64,000 bases of DNA from Coffea arabica (GCF_036785885.1 NC_092312.1:23206001-23270000); one strand, 5' to 3'. Numbered from the stretch's first letter, positions 49,136 through 62,000 are shown. Program-made: numbers and translations. The notes: generated by a model not told the origin, from the letters alone.

Positions 49136-50608
49136 ATGGCAGAGCTGGAGAGCCCAAGGGTGATGTCCAAACTCATCAGCTTCCTCTCCTCCCTGCTCCA
49201 AAGGGTGGCCGAGTCGAACGATCTCAACCGTCGATTGCAGCCCCAGAAAATCTCTGTCTTTCATGGCCTCACTAGGCCAACCATCTCAATTGAGAACTAT
49301 CTTGACAGAATTCTCAAGTATGCAAATTGTAGCCCATCTTGCTTTATAGTGTCTTACATTTATCTTGATCGGTTCACTCAGCGCCAGCCGGCTTTGCCCA
49401 TCAATTCCTTCAATGTTCATCGGCTGCTGATCACCAGTGTCATGGTTGCTGCAAAATTCATGGATGACATGTAAGTCAATTCTTCAGCTTTGCTGTGATT
49501 TAGAGTTTCCGAAGGTCCTCTAGCTACTAGCTACACATGTTTCTTTTGATAATTCAGTGTCGTACATCTTCACAACAGAAATGAGGTTCTCACCACCACC
49601 ACCCCCACCACCGATCAGGATTCAGCCTTGAGTTCTTGGCGTATAAAACACTAAACTATGGATGAAACATGGTAGTAGTAGGAGGCTTGATAAAACTTGG
49701 GTATCTGGTATTAGTAAAAACCAGCGTTGTAATAATTGTTTTATTATTATTTCGATAGCGAAAGACAGCCATCCTAAAAAGTGCATGTGGTTAGATGAAT
49801 AATTAGTTCGGGGAGATTATTATTGATTCTGAAATCTGAATAATAATATGTTTTTAGTTTTGCACGGCCAAGGTAATACCGTCCGATTATTGTTGAAAGC
49901 TACCTGCCGTCCAACTTTACAGACCTCATCATCACCATACAAAATGCTAGTTAGTGTCCAAGAAAACTCGTATTCAAAAAGACCCATCATTTAGAATTTA
50001 CAGCTAAGATAGATCCATCAATTGACTTAGAATTTACCGGTAGATAGATCCATCAATTGACTTGTGCGTACGCATCTGTTGCAAGCAACCTAACAAACTT
50101 TAGCTATTTTTCCACGTTTAAATTTAGTAATCCTATTCAATATCAGTCCACTCCACGTTGATTATGGAACTATAATGAGGCCAAACTTGTGGATGTACAG
50201 TAGTAATTATTGATTGACTGTTATGTTGTCAAATTAAGTTTAGCATTTGATTAGTACCTTATAATGTAAAATATTGTCTATATGGGAAGTAGTCCAACTA
50301 ATATATGCATGACAATTTTTAGGTATTACAACAATGCTTACTACGCAAAAGTTGGAGGAATCAGCACAGCAGAGATGAATTTTCTTGAAGTGGATTTCTT
50401 GTTCGGATTAGGCTTCCATCTAAACGTGACTCCCACAACTTTTCATACCTACTGTTCCTATCTCCAGAGGGAGATGTTGATGCAGCCCCCGACAATCAAC
50501 TCAGCAGAGTCCTCCTTGTGCATGGGAAAATCATCAAAGCTCCACTTATGCTTCAATGATGACGAATCATCCCATCAACAACAGCAGCAGCAGCAACTGG
50601 CTGTTTGA
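49136..50608 (+). CDS. CYCU4-1: U-type/P-type cyclin, CYCU4-1 (CYCP4;1)-like
   Basis: Two exons, 49136-49470 and 50323-50608, join across a split ATG codon ([16 protein letters not shown]) to give 206 residues. The single cyclin box spans roughly residues 35-160. Words typical of plant U4/P4 cyclins include the N-terminal [76 protein letters not shown] and [17 protein letters not shown]. Such cyclins pair with CDKA-type kinases and resemble yeast Pho80, linking nutrient or sugar status to division; this role is taken from the family. The C-terminus is low-complexity, ending with seven glutamines before LAV. In Arabidopsis the ortholog (At2g44740) lies next to WRKY12; here it is 32.5 kb away on the same strand. 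Confidence 0.92.
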
Positions 50609-53600
50609 TTCTAATTTTTCTCTCAGTGTAGTTACTAGTTAGTTTAGATTAGTAATTTCTTCTCTCTCAGTGCTAGGTTGGCAAATCAACTCATTTGTGC
50701 TAAGCTCTCCACATTGGTTGTGCATTTTTTTTTTTTTTTCTACTTTTGTGATCAATTTCGTGAACTGGATCAATAGGCAGGCATGTACAGTCGGGTGCTT
50801 GAACATTACAATTTGGCCACGAATTTCCCATTTTGTTTTTTATCTTAACTATCTATCAAGGAAATTAGCTCTGTTTAGCGTGTCTTTTGTTTTTTTCCCC
50901 CATCCTTTGTGGGACATGATGGTAACGATACCTGGGCGGATGGGTCACTTGTTTTCTGTTTATGAGCAAGAACTTGGGAGGGCCCTGCCCTAATAGAGTT
51001 AACAATGTACCATTTTATGTCTAAGCGCCATGCCACTTGTGGGTGGGCTTCATGATTTTACTTCTACTTTTCATGTTACCATTGCTGCAGTTTCCACCGG
51101 ATACTAATTCGTATCCAAATCAAGCAGGATTCTGCTTCTGCGTCTGCCAATCTGGAGAGTCGCTAAATTTCACAGGTTAGCATATGTTCATGTGCAGACC
51201 CAATCTGGAAAGGGACGCGAATGGCGAGAGAGCTAGTAATGTTGGCGAGACTAAAGGGGCGGTGTGTGTAAATGACGGTGTACAGTTGGTGTGGTTAATT
51301 TTGGCAGTGAAGACAAGACAAGATGTGTCACTTGACAGTTGTAATTGGTTTTGGGAGTGGGAACAGGTAACATGTGCAATCATGAACTAGTAGAGCATGT
51401 GCCCACTTGACATCGTGAGAAGGACAGTACAAGAGTCTCTTTTGTTGATCTGGACTTGTATAACTTCTTTATCGTTGCAGAGAATAAGGGGGGATTGTAT
51501 TGACAGCAAATGATTTGCAGACTATTCTTCCAATTAAGTTAAGCTGTCTATGTGATTTTATGCCGATCCAACAAAAGGTCCATTGTCAAAATTGCAAAAA
51601 GAAAAGCACAGAGTTATAGATAAAAACTAGAGATACTTGAGCTATGCAATGCATAGCTTGAGCCCCTACAAATTTAGTCGAACACATAATATCAAATTAT
51701 ACGAAGAATGAATAGAAACATAGGAGAAAAATTGAGCATCAAAATAATTAAAAATGACAAATGTTATTTGAACTCTCATTTTTGTTAATCACACTTCCAT
51801 TATTATTTTTATCATATAGTTTTTATTTATTGTAGGAATACAATTAACAAAATATGGAGTATGAATAAAATTTTTCTCAAAATTTGTTGTGAAAAGAAAT
51901 TCTATCTATGAAGTCAACTCCCACATTTATTGTGATTTGAATAAATATTTTTGAATCACTATTATGATGATACCCAAAAGGGACAGAGAATTGACACACT
52001 ATATAAGTGCATGCATTGCTATTTGATAGCAGCATAGTTTTAGTTGTAACTAAATGAAAAGCAGTCATAATGTTTTTCGGTACTTTAATAATGAGAAAAA
52101 GTTTAGAAAACCGCTAAGACATGGTACAATCTTCAACATCAATATAACTTACTATAAACTTTCACATTTTTCTTTCTTTTGATAGAAAAAACTAGTTCAT
52201 CTATTTAAATCCCGCTTAAAGGTGACAACATTATCCTGCAGCTCCAGAATATAAATAATAAGGTTAGATAAAAATATGAATTGCTACGTTTCCAGATTTA
52301 CATATATAAATTAGAACTGAACTATTTTTTTTATTGCAAAAAACATCTTCCTCATCAAAATTGAATTTTCTAACAATTTTTTGTCAAGTCACACTCTAGG
52401 CTGAAACTCTCAATTTCCACCGCCAACTACAATTCTTGTATGCCAACCCAATTGACACTACAACATTTGAGGAATTAAAAAACAAACGAAAATTAACATT
52501 AGTTTAAATATATACAAAATCTTATTGGATCTTTCAATTAAATTGAATAGACCATAAAGTAATTGCAAAAAAGGGGGGAGAGGGAGAAAGAAACAGAGAA
52601 AAACAGAGGTAGAAAAATGTTTAGCTATATTTATCTCGATGGAAGTATCACATGATATATCTTTTCACCTAAAAAAAATACACAAAATTGTAGATAACTA
52701 CAAAATGTAACCAAGAAACAAAGAAGTAAGAAATCAAATCATGGGAGGAGAAAAGAAAAGAATGAATTATTGTTTTATTCTTCATGGAAGATGATCACTT
52801 ATAAAATGAATTCTAAGATCTTTTTTACATATTTTAATATTTCACCTTTTATCCATGAAGAAATGCCAAATAATAATGTCATCCTATAAATTTAACAAAC
52901 AAATGCCAGTTGACTATAACATTATGATCAAAGAATAGAGCAAACATGAGATATTAGAGGTCAAGGAAAACCGAAGGAAGAAAAAAAATGTAAAATGGGA
53001 TCAAAAAAATAATAATGACTTCTCTTTATTAACTAGCTAATCATTTCGATGAAAAAAAAGAAGAAGAAAAACATGGCAACAATCTTAGTTAGATTAATTT
53101 AAAAAATAAAAAAAAATAAAAAAAGTAAGGGATGACACCAGTTGCCATAAAAAAAAAAAAAGAAGAAATGGATTTGATTTTCTAAAGAAGAAAAAATATT
53201 TTAATCCTTTTAGCCCAATTGAATAAAAAATGGAAGGAAAAATTTAGCTAAAATGACCAAGATTCCACTTGTAAAAAATATATGCAATACATATGTCAAA
53301 AAGTCGTTTCTAATAAAATATCTTGTGTGCATAATCCATAACATCTAATTCATCTAAAATAAATAGATGGAAAAGCGCCATCTTCATGAAGATCAGCCAA
53401 TATTATAAACGTATGAATCAGACTGACCCTACCAGCTTTTAGACTTATCTTGCTCGTGCAGTTCAACCAAAACTAATATCATATTCATATATATTTGTAT
53501 GGGAATTTCTCCAGCTTCAGCAAGTTCATTCATACAAAAACCGGCCGATTCTCATAAATGACGGGAACTCCCTTCTCTTTAGTCTTACATATGATATGTT

Positions 53601-54204
53601 ACTAGTGAGGATTCTTCTGAAATCAAGACTTGGTAATTTTGGAAGCTATAGACACGTAAAAATACAGAATGCTAATACTCTCTAAGCTAAATTTTTTTTT
53701 TATGGCTGCGATTTAAACTAAGGAGTGAAATATGCCTAAATTGTGGCAGTGAAAACTAATTTGTTCTAAAGATCTGAACATTAATTTTGAGTTTTGTTAC
53801 AAATATGAAAGATTGTAACAAGAAATGAAACACAATATGACTCGTAGAACACACTGAAAAGGAATCATTATTATTTCGCTACCTCATGAATGTAAAACGA
53901 ATGAAGCCTGACTTTTTATGTAGTCATCTCGGAGATTTTTTATTTTTTATTTTTTTTTGGATTTTGATCTCATCTTGGGGTAGAATACAGATATGTTGTA
54001 TTGTAGAGGCAATGTATTGAGACTGATGCACCAACTAATTTCGTCTATTGATGCAAATCGTTAAAAATAGTGATCTAATTCATTTGAACCATATATTTGA
54101 ATGAGATAAGTGTTTGCATTATTTATGTGATATTGAGATGAGATCAATCAGATTTATTATTGAATGAATTCAACTTGGAAAGTCGACTTACTGCCACTGG
54201 ATTA
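50609..54204. other. Intergenic region downstream of the cyclin gene
   Basis: No gene was identified. The stretch from about 51.6 to 54.2 kb is strongly AT-rich with many A-runs and purine-rich patches (for example 52560-53220). I saw no transposon ends in it. Confidence 0.55.
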
Positions 54205-54300
54205 TTTGAGTTTGAAATTCAACTTTTGCACACATGTCATGAATTCAATGATGATAGTGTATACACCGTCAGTGTAGAAAAGATTTACTCTATCTTATTG
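54205..54300. mobile_element. Hairpin MITE, 'actgacag' family, right half only (copy 3)
   Basis: It matches the right half of the adjacent full copy: 'tttgagtttgaaattcaact', 'cacacatgtcatgaattcaa', 'gtgtatacaccgtcagtgta' and the flank 'aaaagatttactctatctta'. The match continues past the element end into the flank, and the offset from the second copy is constant at 162 bases. This means a tandem duplication of element plus flank, not two insertions. Confidence 0.8.
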
Positions 54301-54305
54301 GATTA

Positions 54306-54450
54306 ATCTTTCCTACACTGACAATGTATACACTATCAGCGTTGGATGAATGACAACTATGCAAAATTTGAGTTTGAAATTCAACTTTTGCACACATGTC
54401 ATGAATCCAACGATGATAGTGTATACACCGTCAGTGTAGAAAAGATTTAC
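54306..54450. mobile_element. Hairpin MITE, 'actgacag' family, full copy 4
   Basis: The best preserved copy. The ends 'ctttcctacactgacaatgt' and 'accgtcagtgtagaaaag' are inverted. The arms extend about 40 bases to 'tatcagcgttgga' and 'ccaacgatgata'. The inner halves pair through 'gaatgacaactatgcaaaa' and 'ttttgcacacatgtcat'. No coding capacity. A 145-bp near-complete hairpin of this kind can yield small RNAs if transcribed. Confidence 0.85.
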
Positions 54451-54502
54451 TCTATCTTATTATAGTGTCATAATTTGGATATTGGGTTTTTATTGCTTTG
54501 AT

Positions 54503-55262
54503 TAAGGGTGAGCGCGGGTCGGGTACCCATCCCATTCATCATTTGGTTGACCCGACCCGTATTTTGCGGGTCAGCCATTTTCTGACCCTTACCCGCCCTA
54601 AATATCAGCGGGTACCCGCCCTAAATATCAGCGGGTACCCTATAACGAGTACCCGCTGAGATAGGGTCGAATCAGCGGATACCCGTCCCGTTTATCATTT
54701 AATTTTTTTTAAAAAAATGATTTATACCAATTTAATTTTATATTTTACACATTCATCTAAGATTTAATAATTTTTTTTTCCAAAAAAAGGTTTCCCACCA
54801 AAAAACAAGCATATAAAGAGAATATAAGATAAAGGAAAAAAATTAAAAGAATTCAAAATCAATAAAAGTTTGAAATAAGTAGCACAATTTTTAATATATA
54901 TGTTTCACATTAATTAAACTTTTTTTCTATAAAATATAAGATCATGGCCTTTACAAATGAATCTTGTAAATAAACTATAGTCTCTCATATTTGTAATGCA
55001 ATTTGTTTAATAAAATTACTTATTTAGTTCTAACTTATTATTTTATAGTGCATGTATAAAAATAAAAATAAAAATAAAAAAATATATATGCGGGGCCGAT
55101 CGGGTACCCGGGGATTTTTAATTATGTGACCCTAACCCACCCCGCATCTTAGAGGATACCCGACCCTCTTTTGATCCGATCAAATAATAAAAATCGGATA
55201 TCCTAATTTTCGGATCGGATATGACTGATTTTCGGGTTAGCGGATAATTTTGCCCACCCCTA
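54503..55262. mobile_element. Non-autonomous hAT-like element (760 bp)
   Basis: The ends are short inverted repeats: 'taagggtgagc' on the left and 'gcccacccctA' on the right, whose complement is 'taggggtgggc'. The flanks 'gctttgat' (54495-54502) and 'gttttgat' (55263-55270) agree at 7 of 8 bases, the target length of hAT elements. TAGGGGTG-type tips are typical of plant hATs. The subterminal regions are rich in 'gggtaccc' and 'gacccg' words in both directions, likely transposase binding repeats, including a 23-bp tandem pair at 54591-54636. No transposase frame is present. Confidence 0.8.
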
Positions 55263-57453
55263 GTTTTGATGAAGTGATATGCTCTTTACACTCTTTGTGT
55301 ATGATCTATAAGGATGTTCCTGTTACTTGTCCTTCAAGTCAAAACAACATTAACCCTTTTACCCACAAAAAATACTCTCAAAGTAGTTAAACTAACCAGG
55401 AGTCTTGGATATGGGCCGCAAATTGACATAGCTAATAAATGAAAATTCACGAAAATTGCTAGAATGTGACACTTATGATTTGATGGATGATCAATCTCAA
55501 AATTTATAGTGACTAGAATAAGACTTTTGTTAATTTGTAGCTCTACAAACAAGTTTTCGAAATGTCCTTTAGAATAACTTTTGTAATTTTACAGGATAAA
55601 AGTGTCTAGAATAAAACTTAGGATTTGAGGTCATAATTATAAAAATTTTAAAGTTATAAATGAAATGAGTATAAATAAACATTTGATATCGAGGGAGCCA
55701 GGAAAAAGATTGAGTTGAGTGATTCAAGAAAGAAAGTGTAAGTGAAAGTTCCGAACTCGAGTCCTCCCACTTAAATGTGCTATTACCTAATATGCCGACC
55801 ATAGCCAATGTGCGGGATAGATTCAATTTTCTGGTCCAAGTTTGGTCCGTAGTTGTCGCTCTCTCTTTGTTTTGTTTTGTTTGTTTTTTTCCTATGCTTT
55901 TTCGTTATTTCTTATATTCGATAAATTGGCTAGTGGTGGCAAAAACTCCCAAGTCCAAGTGGGCTTACCGCCCACAGCTAAACGAGGGTGGGACGGGTAT
56001 AGAAAATGTGGGATTGGATCTAAAGACTATCGATATAGTTGGGACTTACTTGAAAATGCAATGGGTCTATCAACAAAATGATAATTCTCATTCAATTCAT
56101 TTCAACATTTTTAGTGACATTCTTCCTCCTGAAATCTTTCACCCATTGCTCTGCTTCTCAAGCCTCAGCACTCAGTCTCCTCTCATTTACCACCTGTTAA
56201 AAGGCAGCGCCAGATAGGAGTATATCAAACCAAGGACAGCAACAAGATGATTTATAGAGAAGACTTTTACCTAGTGCTGTAAATGAGTCAAATTGAGTCG
56301 AATATCTCATGTTTGAGCTCTATTTATTGAGTTACTCAAACAAGATTTGCGTTTGTTTGATCTCCAAATTTGTGTTTGTGTTCGACTCATTAAGTAAAAT
56401 CCTAATTCAAATTCGACTCGTTTAATACAAACGAGCTGTTCGCGAACAATTGGACCCATGTTCACGAACAATTAAGCATGGAATTAGGAATTAGAAATAC
56501 AATATTAACCAGAAATGATAGTTAGGCCCATGTTCCCGAACGATTGTTTAAATTCGCGAACGAACTCATGTTCTTTTGATTAATTGTATAGCCAAAATAT
56601 TTGTTCAAACTCAACTCATATAAAATTTTGAACAAGCCATTACGGAATACGAGCAAGCTTAAATGGATCGAGTTAACGAATAGTTCGGTTCATTTAAGAA
56701 CTCTCCTTTTACCGGCAACTTGTATTCGTAACGTGAGGTTAACAATTGATCTTAGAGCCTTTTACACCTTCATATACAGCTATATTTGCAGCGTTTGAGC
56801 CTTGCTTCAATTAGGCATGGTGTGTGGATCCTCAACAAACATTTTAAGGCTTCGGCTTGGATCATACTGCAATTCTGCAAATACCATCATTCATGATGAT
56901 TCGGTAGTCCATCGATTCGTATTTACTCTATAGGGCCTACCCAGTCCAGTCATCATCGATATCGACCGCAGAACACAACTATCTGCCATGGCCCAAGCCA
57001 TGTCGTTATTGCACCTTAAGGCCCCCTTTTTTTTTTTTTTGAAATCTGGAACTTGCAGATTTCAATTGGCCTTTTTCTAATTCGTTAACTAATGAGAATG
57101 CAGTAGAATTTTTTTTTTTTTTTCGTTTTGATAAAGAGACCTATAAATTTATTAAATCAATTCAACTGATATGTGCACATAAACTTTTTTAATGAGGTGA
57201 TTGCAGAGCATCAGTAAAATGACAAGGAGTTGAAAATCCCAACAGATTGCATTGCAAGTTTACATTTCTTTTAAACAATGAATCAAAGCAACATTTGCAA
57301 AGTTAACAAGACATTTAACCTCTTTCAGGTATAAAAGGTTCCAAACAATCAGCACATTTTTGTATACTCAACAAAACAATCCCAAAAGGACTGGAAAAGA
57401 TTTCATGCCCCCACAGAGACGCACACAAATGTCCATCTAATGTGTTCCCAGGT
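55263..57453. other. Intergenic region between hAT-like element and PGG gene
   Basis: No gene is supported. A repeat-like block from about 56270 to 56720 contains 'gagtcaaattgagtcgaata', 'cgagctgttcgcgaacaatt' and 'ttcacgaacaattaagc', the style of a decayed dispersed plant repeat. A T-run followed by 'cgttttgataaagagacc' near 57110-57165 resembles a LINE 3' tail on the minus strand. A 146-codon frame at 55777-56217 has no family motif. Confidence 0.5.
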
Positions 57454-57954
57454 CTAGCTTGATGACAAACAACGCTTATAAAGCTTCTTCAGCGCTTGAA
57501 TCCCAAAAGGCACAGCCGCAGCGGATAACACATAACGAAACCTGACAGATTCATCGGGAGCAATTGCAAAAATTGCCGAGGCATAAGTAGCAAACATTGA
57601 CAGAGTGGCAAACCATAGCTCCAGATGGAAAGGGAATTTGTAAGTGAGTGATATGATGACGAGTATTGCTGTGGAAAGTGCAAAGGTATTTGCTATCAAG
57701 AAAACGTAAAATGCTTGTTTCTGATCTGCATATATAGCCCTCCCTGCCCTATGCCCACCTGCATCATCTTGCCAAACGCCTCCTGGTGGATTCACCCCAG
57801 CTTGAAAGGTCACAGCTGCTATTAATGCTACTACAATGAGCAGCACATTTCTTGTGTCAGTAGGAGTTTCTTGATTTTCGTCATACCGGAATCTGAACCA
57901 GCCACCTTTAGAAGAACCACCATCTGGGCGCGGGCGTGGGCTCTCCATTTCCAT
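57454..57954 (-). CDS. PGG-domain membrane protein without ankyrin repeats
   Basis: A single open frame of 166 residues. Residues 34-60 read TRNVLLIVVALIAAVTFQAGVNPPGGVWQD, the defining PGG motif (PF13962) with P57-G58-G59. Four hydrophobic segments lie at about 37-52, 82-104, 112-131 and 141-155. In plants this domain is usually the C-terminal four-helix membrane part of ankyrin proteins of the ACD6/ITN1 type; here the ankyrin repeats are missing and only a 33-residue polar, Pro/Gly-rich N-terminus precedes it. Its biochemical role is unknown; relatives act in defence and salt signalling at membranes. The whole protein fits one exon and starts at the first ATG. The complete MULE begins 189 bases upstream of the start codon, so the gene's promoter has probably been altered. 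Confidence 0.85.
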   Translation of the reverse strand: MEMESPRPRPDGGSSKGGWFRFRYDENQETPTDTRNVLLIVVALIAAVTFQAGVNPPGGVWQDDAGGHRAGRAIYADQKQAFYVFLIANTFALSTAILVIISLTYKFPFHLELWFATLSMFATYASAIFAIAPDESVRFRYVLSAAAVPFGIQALKKLYKRCLSSS

Positions 57955-58133
57955 GTAGGAAGCAAGCGTATAATTTTGGGATGAAATTGCTTAGCTCGAT
58001 CGGTTCTAGTTTGTCAAGTCTTCACAAATGGAATGGGCATTGATGGAAGAAGCTTCTCTGCGATGACCTTTTTAAGACATGGCAGCAGAGCTCAGACTCG
58101 GAAAAAACGACTTTTGACTTGGCTTCGGGCAAG

Positions 58134-58142
58134 TTACCATAA
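58134..58142. repeat. MULE target-site duplication, left copy
   Basis: 'ttaccataa', identical to the nine bases at 63825-63833 on the other side of the element. Nine bases is the standard Mutator duplication length. Confidence 0.95.
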
Positions 58143-58224
58143 GGGTTAATCGCACTTTATCCCCTTTAAGTATAGGCCGTTTCTCACTTTACCCCCCAAC
58201 GTTTGTTTTTCCTCAGTCTATCCC
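58143..58224 (+). repeat. MULE left terminal inverted repeat
   Basis: It starts 'gggttaatcgcac' and runs through 'gtttctcactttacccccca' to 'cctcagtctatccc'. The right end, reversed, matches with single-base differences near positions 22 and 36 and a few near the inner border. Confidence 0.93.
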
Positions 58225-59033
58225 AAAAACTAACAGTCAACTCTAATGGACATAAACGAAAAATTGAAAAGACAATAATATCCTTATGAAAACATTGAAC
58301 AACCCAAAATACCCATATACGCTGGTTTATGAAATGCAAGTTTCCAAAATTACCCTGAAATAATGGAGGGAAATTTCCCTCCATCTGGCATGGGACAGAA
58401 AAAAGAAAACGAAATTAGGGAACAGAACAGACAAAGGTCCCCTTTTGACTATGTCGGGTCACTTTCTCTTCCTTTTTTTCTTTGTCGGGTTACTTTCTCT
58501 TCACTGGTGCCCGAAGCCTTAGCAAAACGTCCACTAACAAAATTGAAAATTCTGGTGCAATCTTGAATGAAAAAATGGGTAATCGATGTGGTTGTTAACA
58601 GACGGCAGAATTGAATTTGAAGATTGTGAAAGGAGATTATGAGAGCTTGGGCAGATCTATGAGGTTCGATTTTGCAATTTTTTCTCGATTTTAGAAATTT
58701 CTAATTGTTAATCAATTTTATTGCACAGAAACAATGGTATGGGTTTTTTTAATGACTGCATGGGCTTTAATATGTAGACAATTATTTGTTTGAAATCTGT
58801 TAGTGTGGTCCCTTAAAGTTCATAACAAGTCATTGTCGGGTTAGGATGGAAAACGATGGGTTTGTCTTTTTTAATTATTAATTTGCTGGATTTTTTGTTT
58901 ATTTGGATGGTTATATGTTGGCTGTTAGATAGACAAACTAGGATTTTTTATTTTTGTGGGACAACAAAAGATACTTGCTCTGTATTACCTGTGCATGCAC
59001 TAAAAACAATTACCTTTGTGTGATTACAGAAGA

Positions 59034-62000
59034 ATGGACTTCAAAACCTATGTTTTAGAGGTTCACTACGGAGGCCATTTTGCCTATGTCCCAAATTTAC
59101 AGTATGTGGGGGGAGAAGTTGCTAATTTTGATGATGTTGACCCTGATTTGATGTCAATTTTTGAGTTAAGAGATGCTTTTAAAGATGCTGGAATATCACA
59201 TGAAACAGAGGTGTACTATAGGGTTAGGAATCTTGACTTTAAGGTTGGTCTTAAACTGGTAAACAGTGACCAGATTGTTATAGAAATGTTTGAGGCAAAT
59301 AGAACTCAAAACATCATACAACTTTATGTTGGTGAGATCCCTGAAGAAGATTTGCATGCTGATAGAACTGTTGCAGAGGATAATATTGAAGTTAATGGTA
59401 AACAAAATCTAAATCCTAATGCTGATCAACCCCAAAATGATGAGGCCAAAAGTGATGCTTCAAATGCTTCACAGGAAGGTGATCGGGATGGTTGTAGGGA
59501 AGTTGAATATGACTCTGACTTTGATTTTTTCCTAAATGAGGATGATTTAAATGATGCATGTGACCCTATAGATGATGTAGAGAGGGATGGTGGTGAAGTA
59601 GATTGTCACCTAAAACAGACTGATTATGCTAAGTATGTGGCACTGATTAGTGAAGAATATAATGCATACCTTAACTCCAAAGGTCATGGAAAACTGGTCG
59701 ATGATGAAGATGTTAGTGATGATGAAATACTTAAACCAGTTTATGATTCAAATGATGAAGGCATGGAGCATGAATTTCCTGAGTTTAACATGGAAAGGGA
59801 TCTAAAAAATCCTGAATTGACTGTAGGCAGAATTTTTAGCAATATTTATGATTTTAGAGCTGCAGTTAGAATGTATTCAATTTTGAATGGGTTTGAAGTT
59901 ACCTTCACTAAGAATGACAAAGATAAAGCTGTGGTTATATGTTCAAATAAATGTGGATGGAGAATATATGCTAGTGGCTATAATGGAAGCAAAGTTACAC
60001 TTCAAGTGAAGTCCATTAAAGGCGTACCTCATAGATGTCCATGGTCTTTCAAGAACAAGAGTGCAAATTCTAGGTGGCTGTCTAGGATGTTTATGGAGGA
60101 GATTGCTGACCATCCGGATATGAAAGTAAAAGGGTTCAAGAAGAGCATAAAAAGGAAGTATAACCTGAACTGTACAAACTCTCAAATGTATAGAGCAAGA
60201 GAGAAAGCAGAGGAAGCAGTGAAAGGGTCATGTGCAAAGCAGTATGCAAGATTAAGAGACTATTGTGCTACACTTTTACAAAGAAATCCAGGTTCAGTGG
60301 CATTTATTGTAACTGAAAAGTCCAATATTTGTAAAAGTCCAATCTTCAAGAGAATGTTTGTGATGTTTACTGCACAAAAAGAAGGTTTTGTAAATGCATG
60401 TAGGCCTGTAATAGGACTGGATGCATGTCACCTTAAGGGGATCATGGGAGGACAGCTTATGTCTGCAATAGGTAGGGATGCTAATAACCAGATGTTCCCA
60501 ATTGCTATGGCACTTGTTGAATCTGAATGCAAAGATAGTTGGGGGTGGTTTTTGGACATCCTTACTGATGCCATTGGCACTCCAATTGAAAGGGGTTGGG
60601 TGTTTCTATCAGATAGACAAAAGGTCAGCACCACTACAATCTGATTTACTTTCCTTTATTCCTCACTCACTCCTTTCACTAATTGTGTTATTTATGTTTT
60701 TATGTCAGGGATTAATTGATTGCATTGAGAATAAGTATCCTGGAGTGGAGCATCGATTCTGTGTTAGACACATGTATGCTAATTTCAAACTGAAATTCAA
60801 GGATAAGCACCTAAGAGATTTAATGTGGGGGGCAGCCAGAGCTTATTTACCCTGTCATTATGAAAGCAAAATGAGAGAGTTACATTTAGTAGCCCCAGAA
60901 GCACATGCATGGCTTAGTTCCATACCAGCTAACCTATGGGCCAGACACACCTTTTCTCCAAGGACAAAATGTGACCTTTTAAGTAATAATATATGTGAGA
61001 GCTTCAATCAATACATTAAGGATGCTAGGGAAGAGCCTATTTTGACTATGTTTGAGGCCATTCGAAGACAAATTATGTGCAGATTTCAAGAAAAAAGAGA
61101 CTGGATTCAGAAGGTGAAGTCTCATATTTGTCCGAGGATCTGTCAGAAAATTGAAGAGAGGAAAAAACAGGTAGCTCAGTTTGATGCACTTGTGTCTACA
61201 AGAGAGGTGTATGAGGTGACTGGTATAGTAGGAACTTTTGCTGTTAATGCAGTTCAAAGGTCTTGCACATGTAATGAGTGGGATATGACAGGAATTCCAT
61301 GTGTCCATGCATGTGCTGGACTTGTGCAAGACAACAAAGATCCATATGCATATGTTGATAATTGCTACTCAGTAGAAACATATGTAAAGGCATATGCTGG
61401 TGTTATTATGCCTATGCCAGACCAAACAAATTGGGTGAATGCTAGCAGTGATACATTACTCCCACCTCGTAGGAAGATAGCTCCAGGCAGGCCTAAGAAA
61501 GTTAGAAAAAAGGCTCCATTGGAGGACTTACATGTTGGAAAACTATCTAAAGTAGGGCTGCCAATTCACTGCAGTCATTGTGGTCATACTGACCACAATG
61601 CCAGAAGTTGCAAGGTCACTGGTTGTTCATTTGTGAGGCAAAGAAAATCAGTGACTGCACAGGTAACTTCAATCGATATATGTTGCTTGGCTTTTTTCTA
61701 TCTACATCTGAGTGTCATTTTTTGATGTATTGCAAGATGCAAGGGCCTACTAAACGAGGGAGAGGAGCTGGTAGAGGCCACTCTACAAATGCTGATACTG
61801 ATGTTGAGAGAAATACTAATGCTGATGTTGTGCAAAATGCTGATGCGACTAAATCTACAACTGCAAGAGGCCCAACTAGAGCTAAAATGAGAGGTAGAGG
61901 TAGGGGCAGGGGTAAGGGTAGGGGTTCAGACCATAACAATGGGCCACTATGTGGCATTGGACTTTGGAATGGTCAAGGGATATCAACAAGTAAAACATAT

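Noticed and set aside
55777..56217. 146-codon open frame with a hydrophobic stretch
   Set aside because: The N-terminal part has a membrane-like segment but nothing matches a known family; the T-rich DNA alone explains the Phe/Leu-rich segment.
61715..61957. 80-codon minus-strand frame rich in Pro-Leu
   Set aside because: It is the antisense of the RG-rich exon of the MULE transposase, not a gene.
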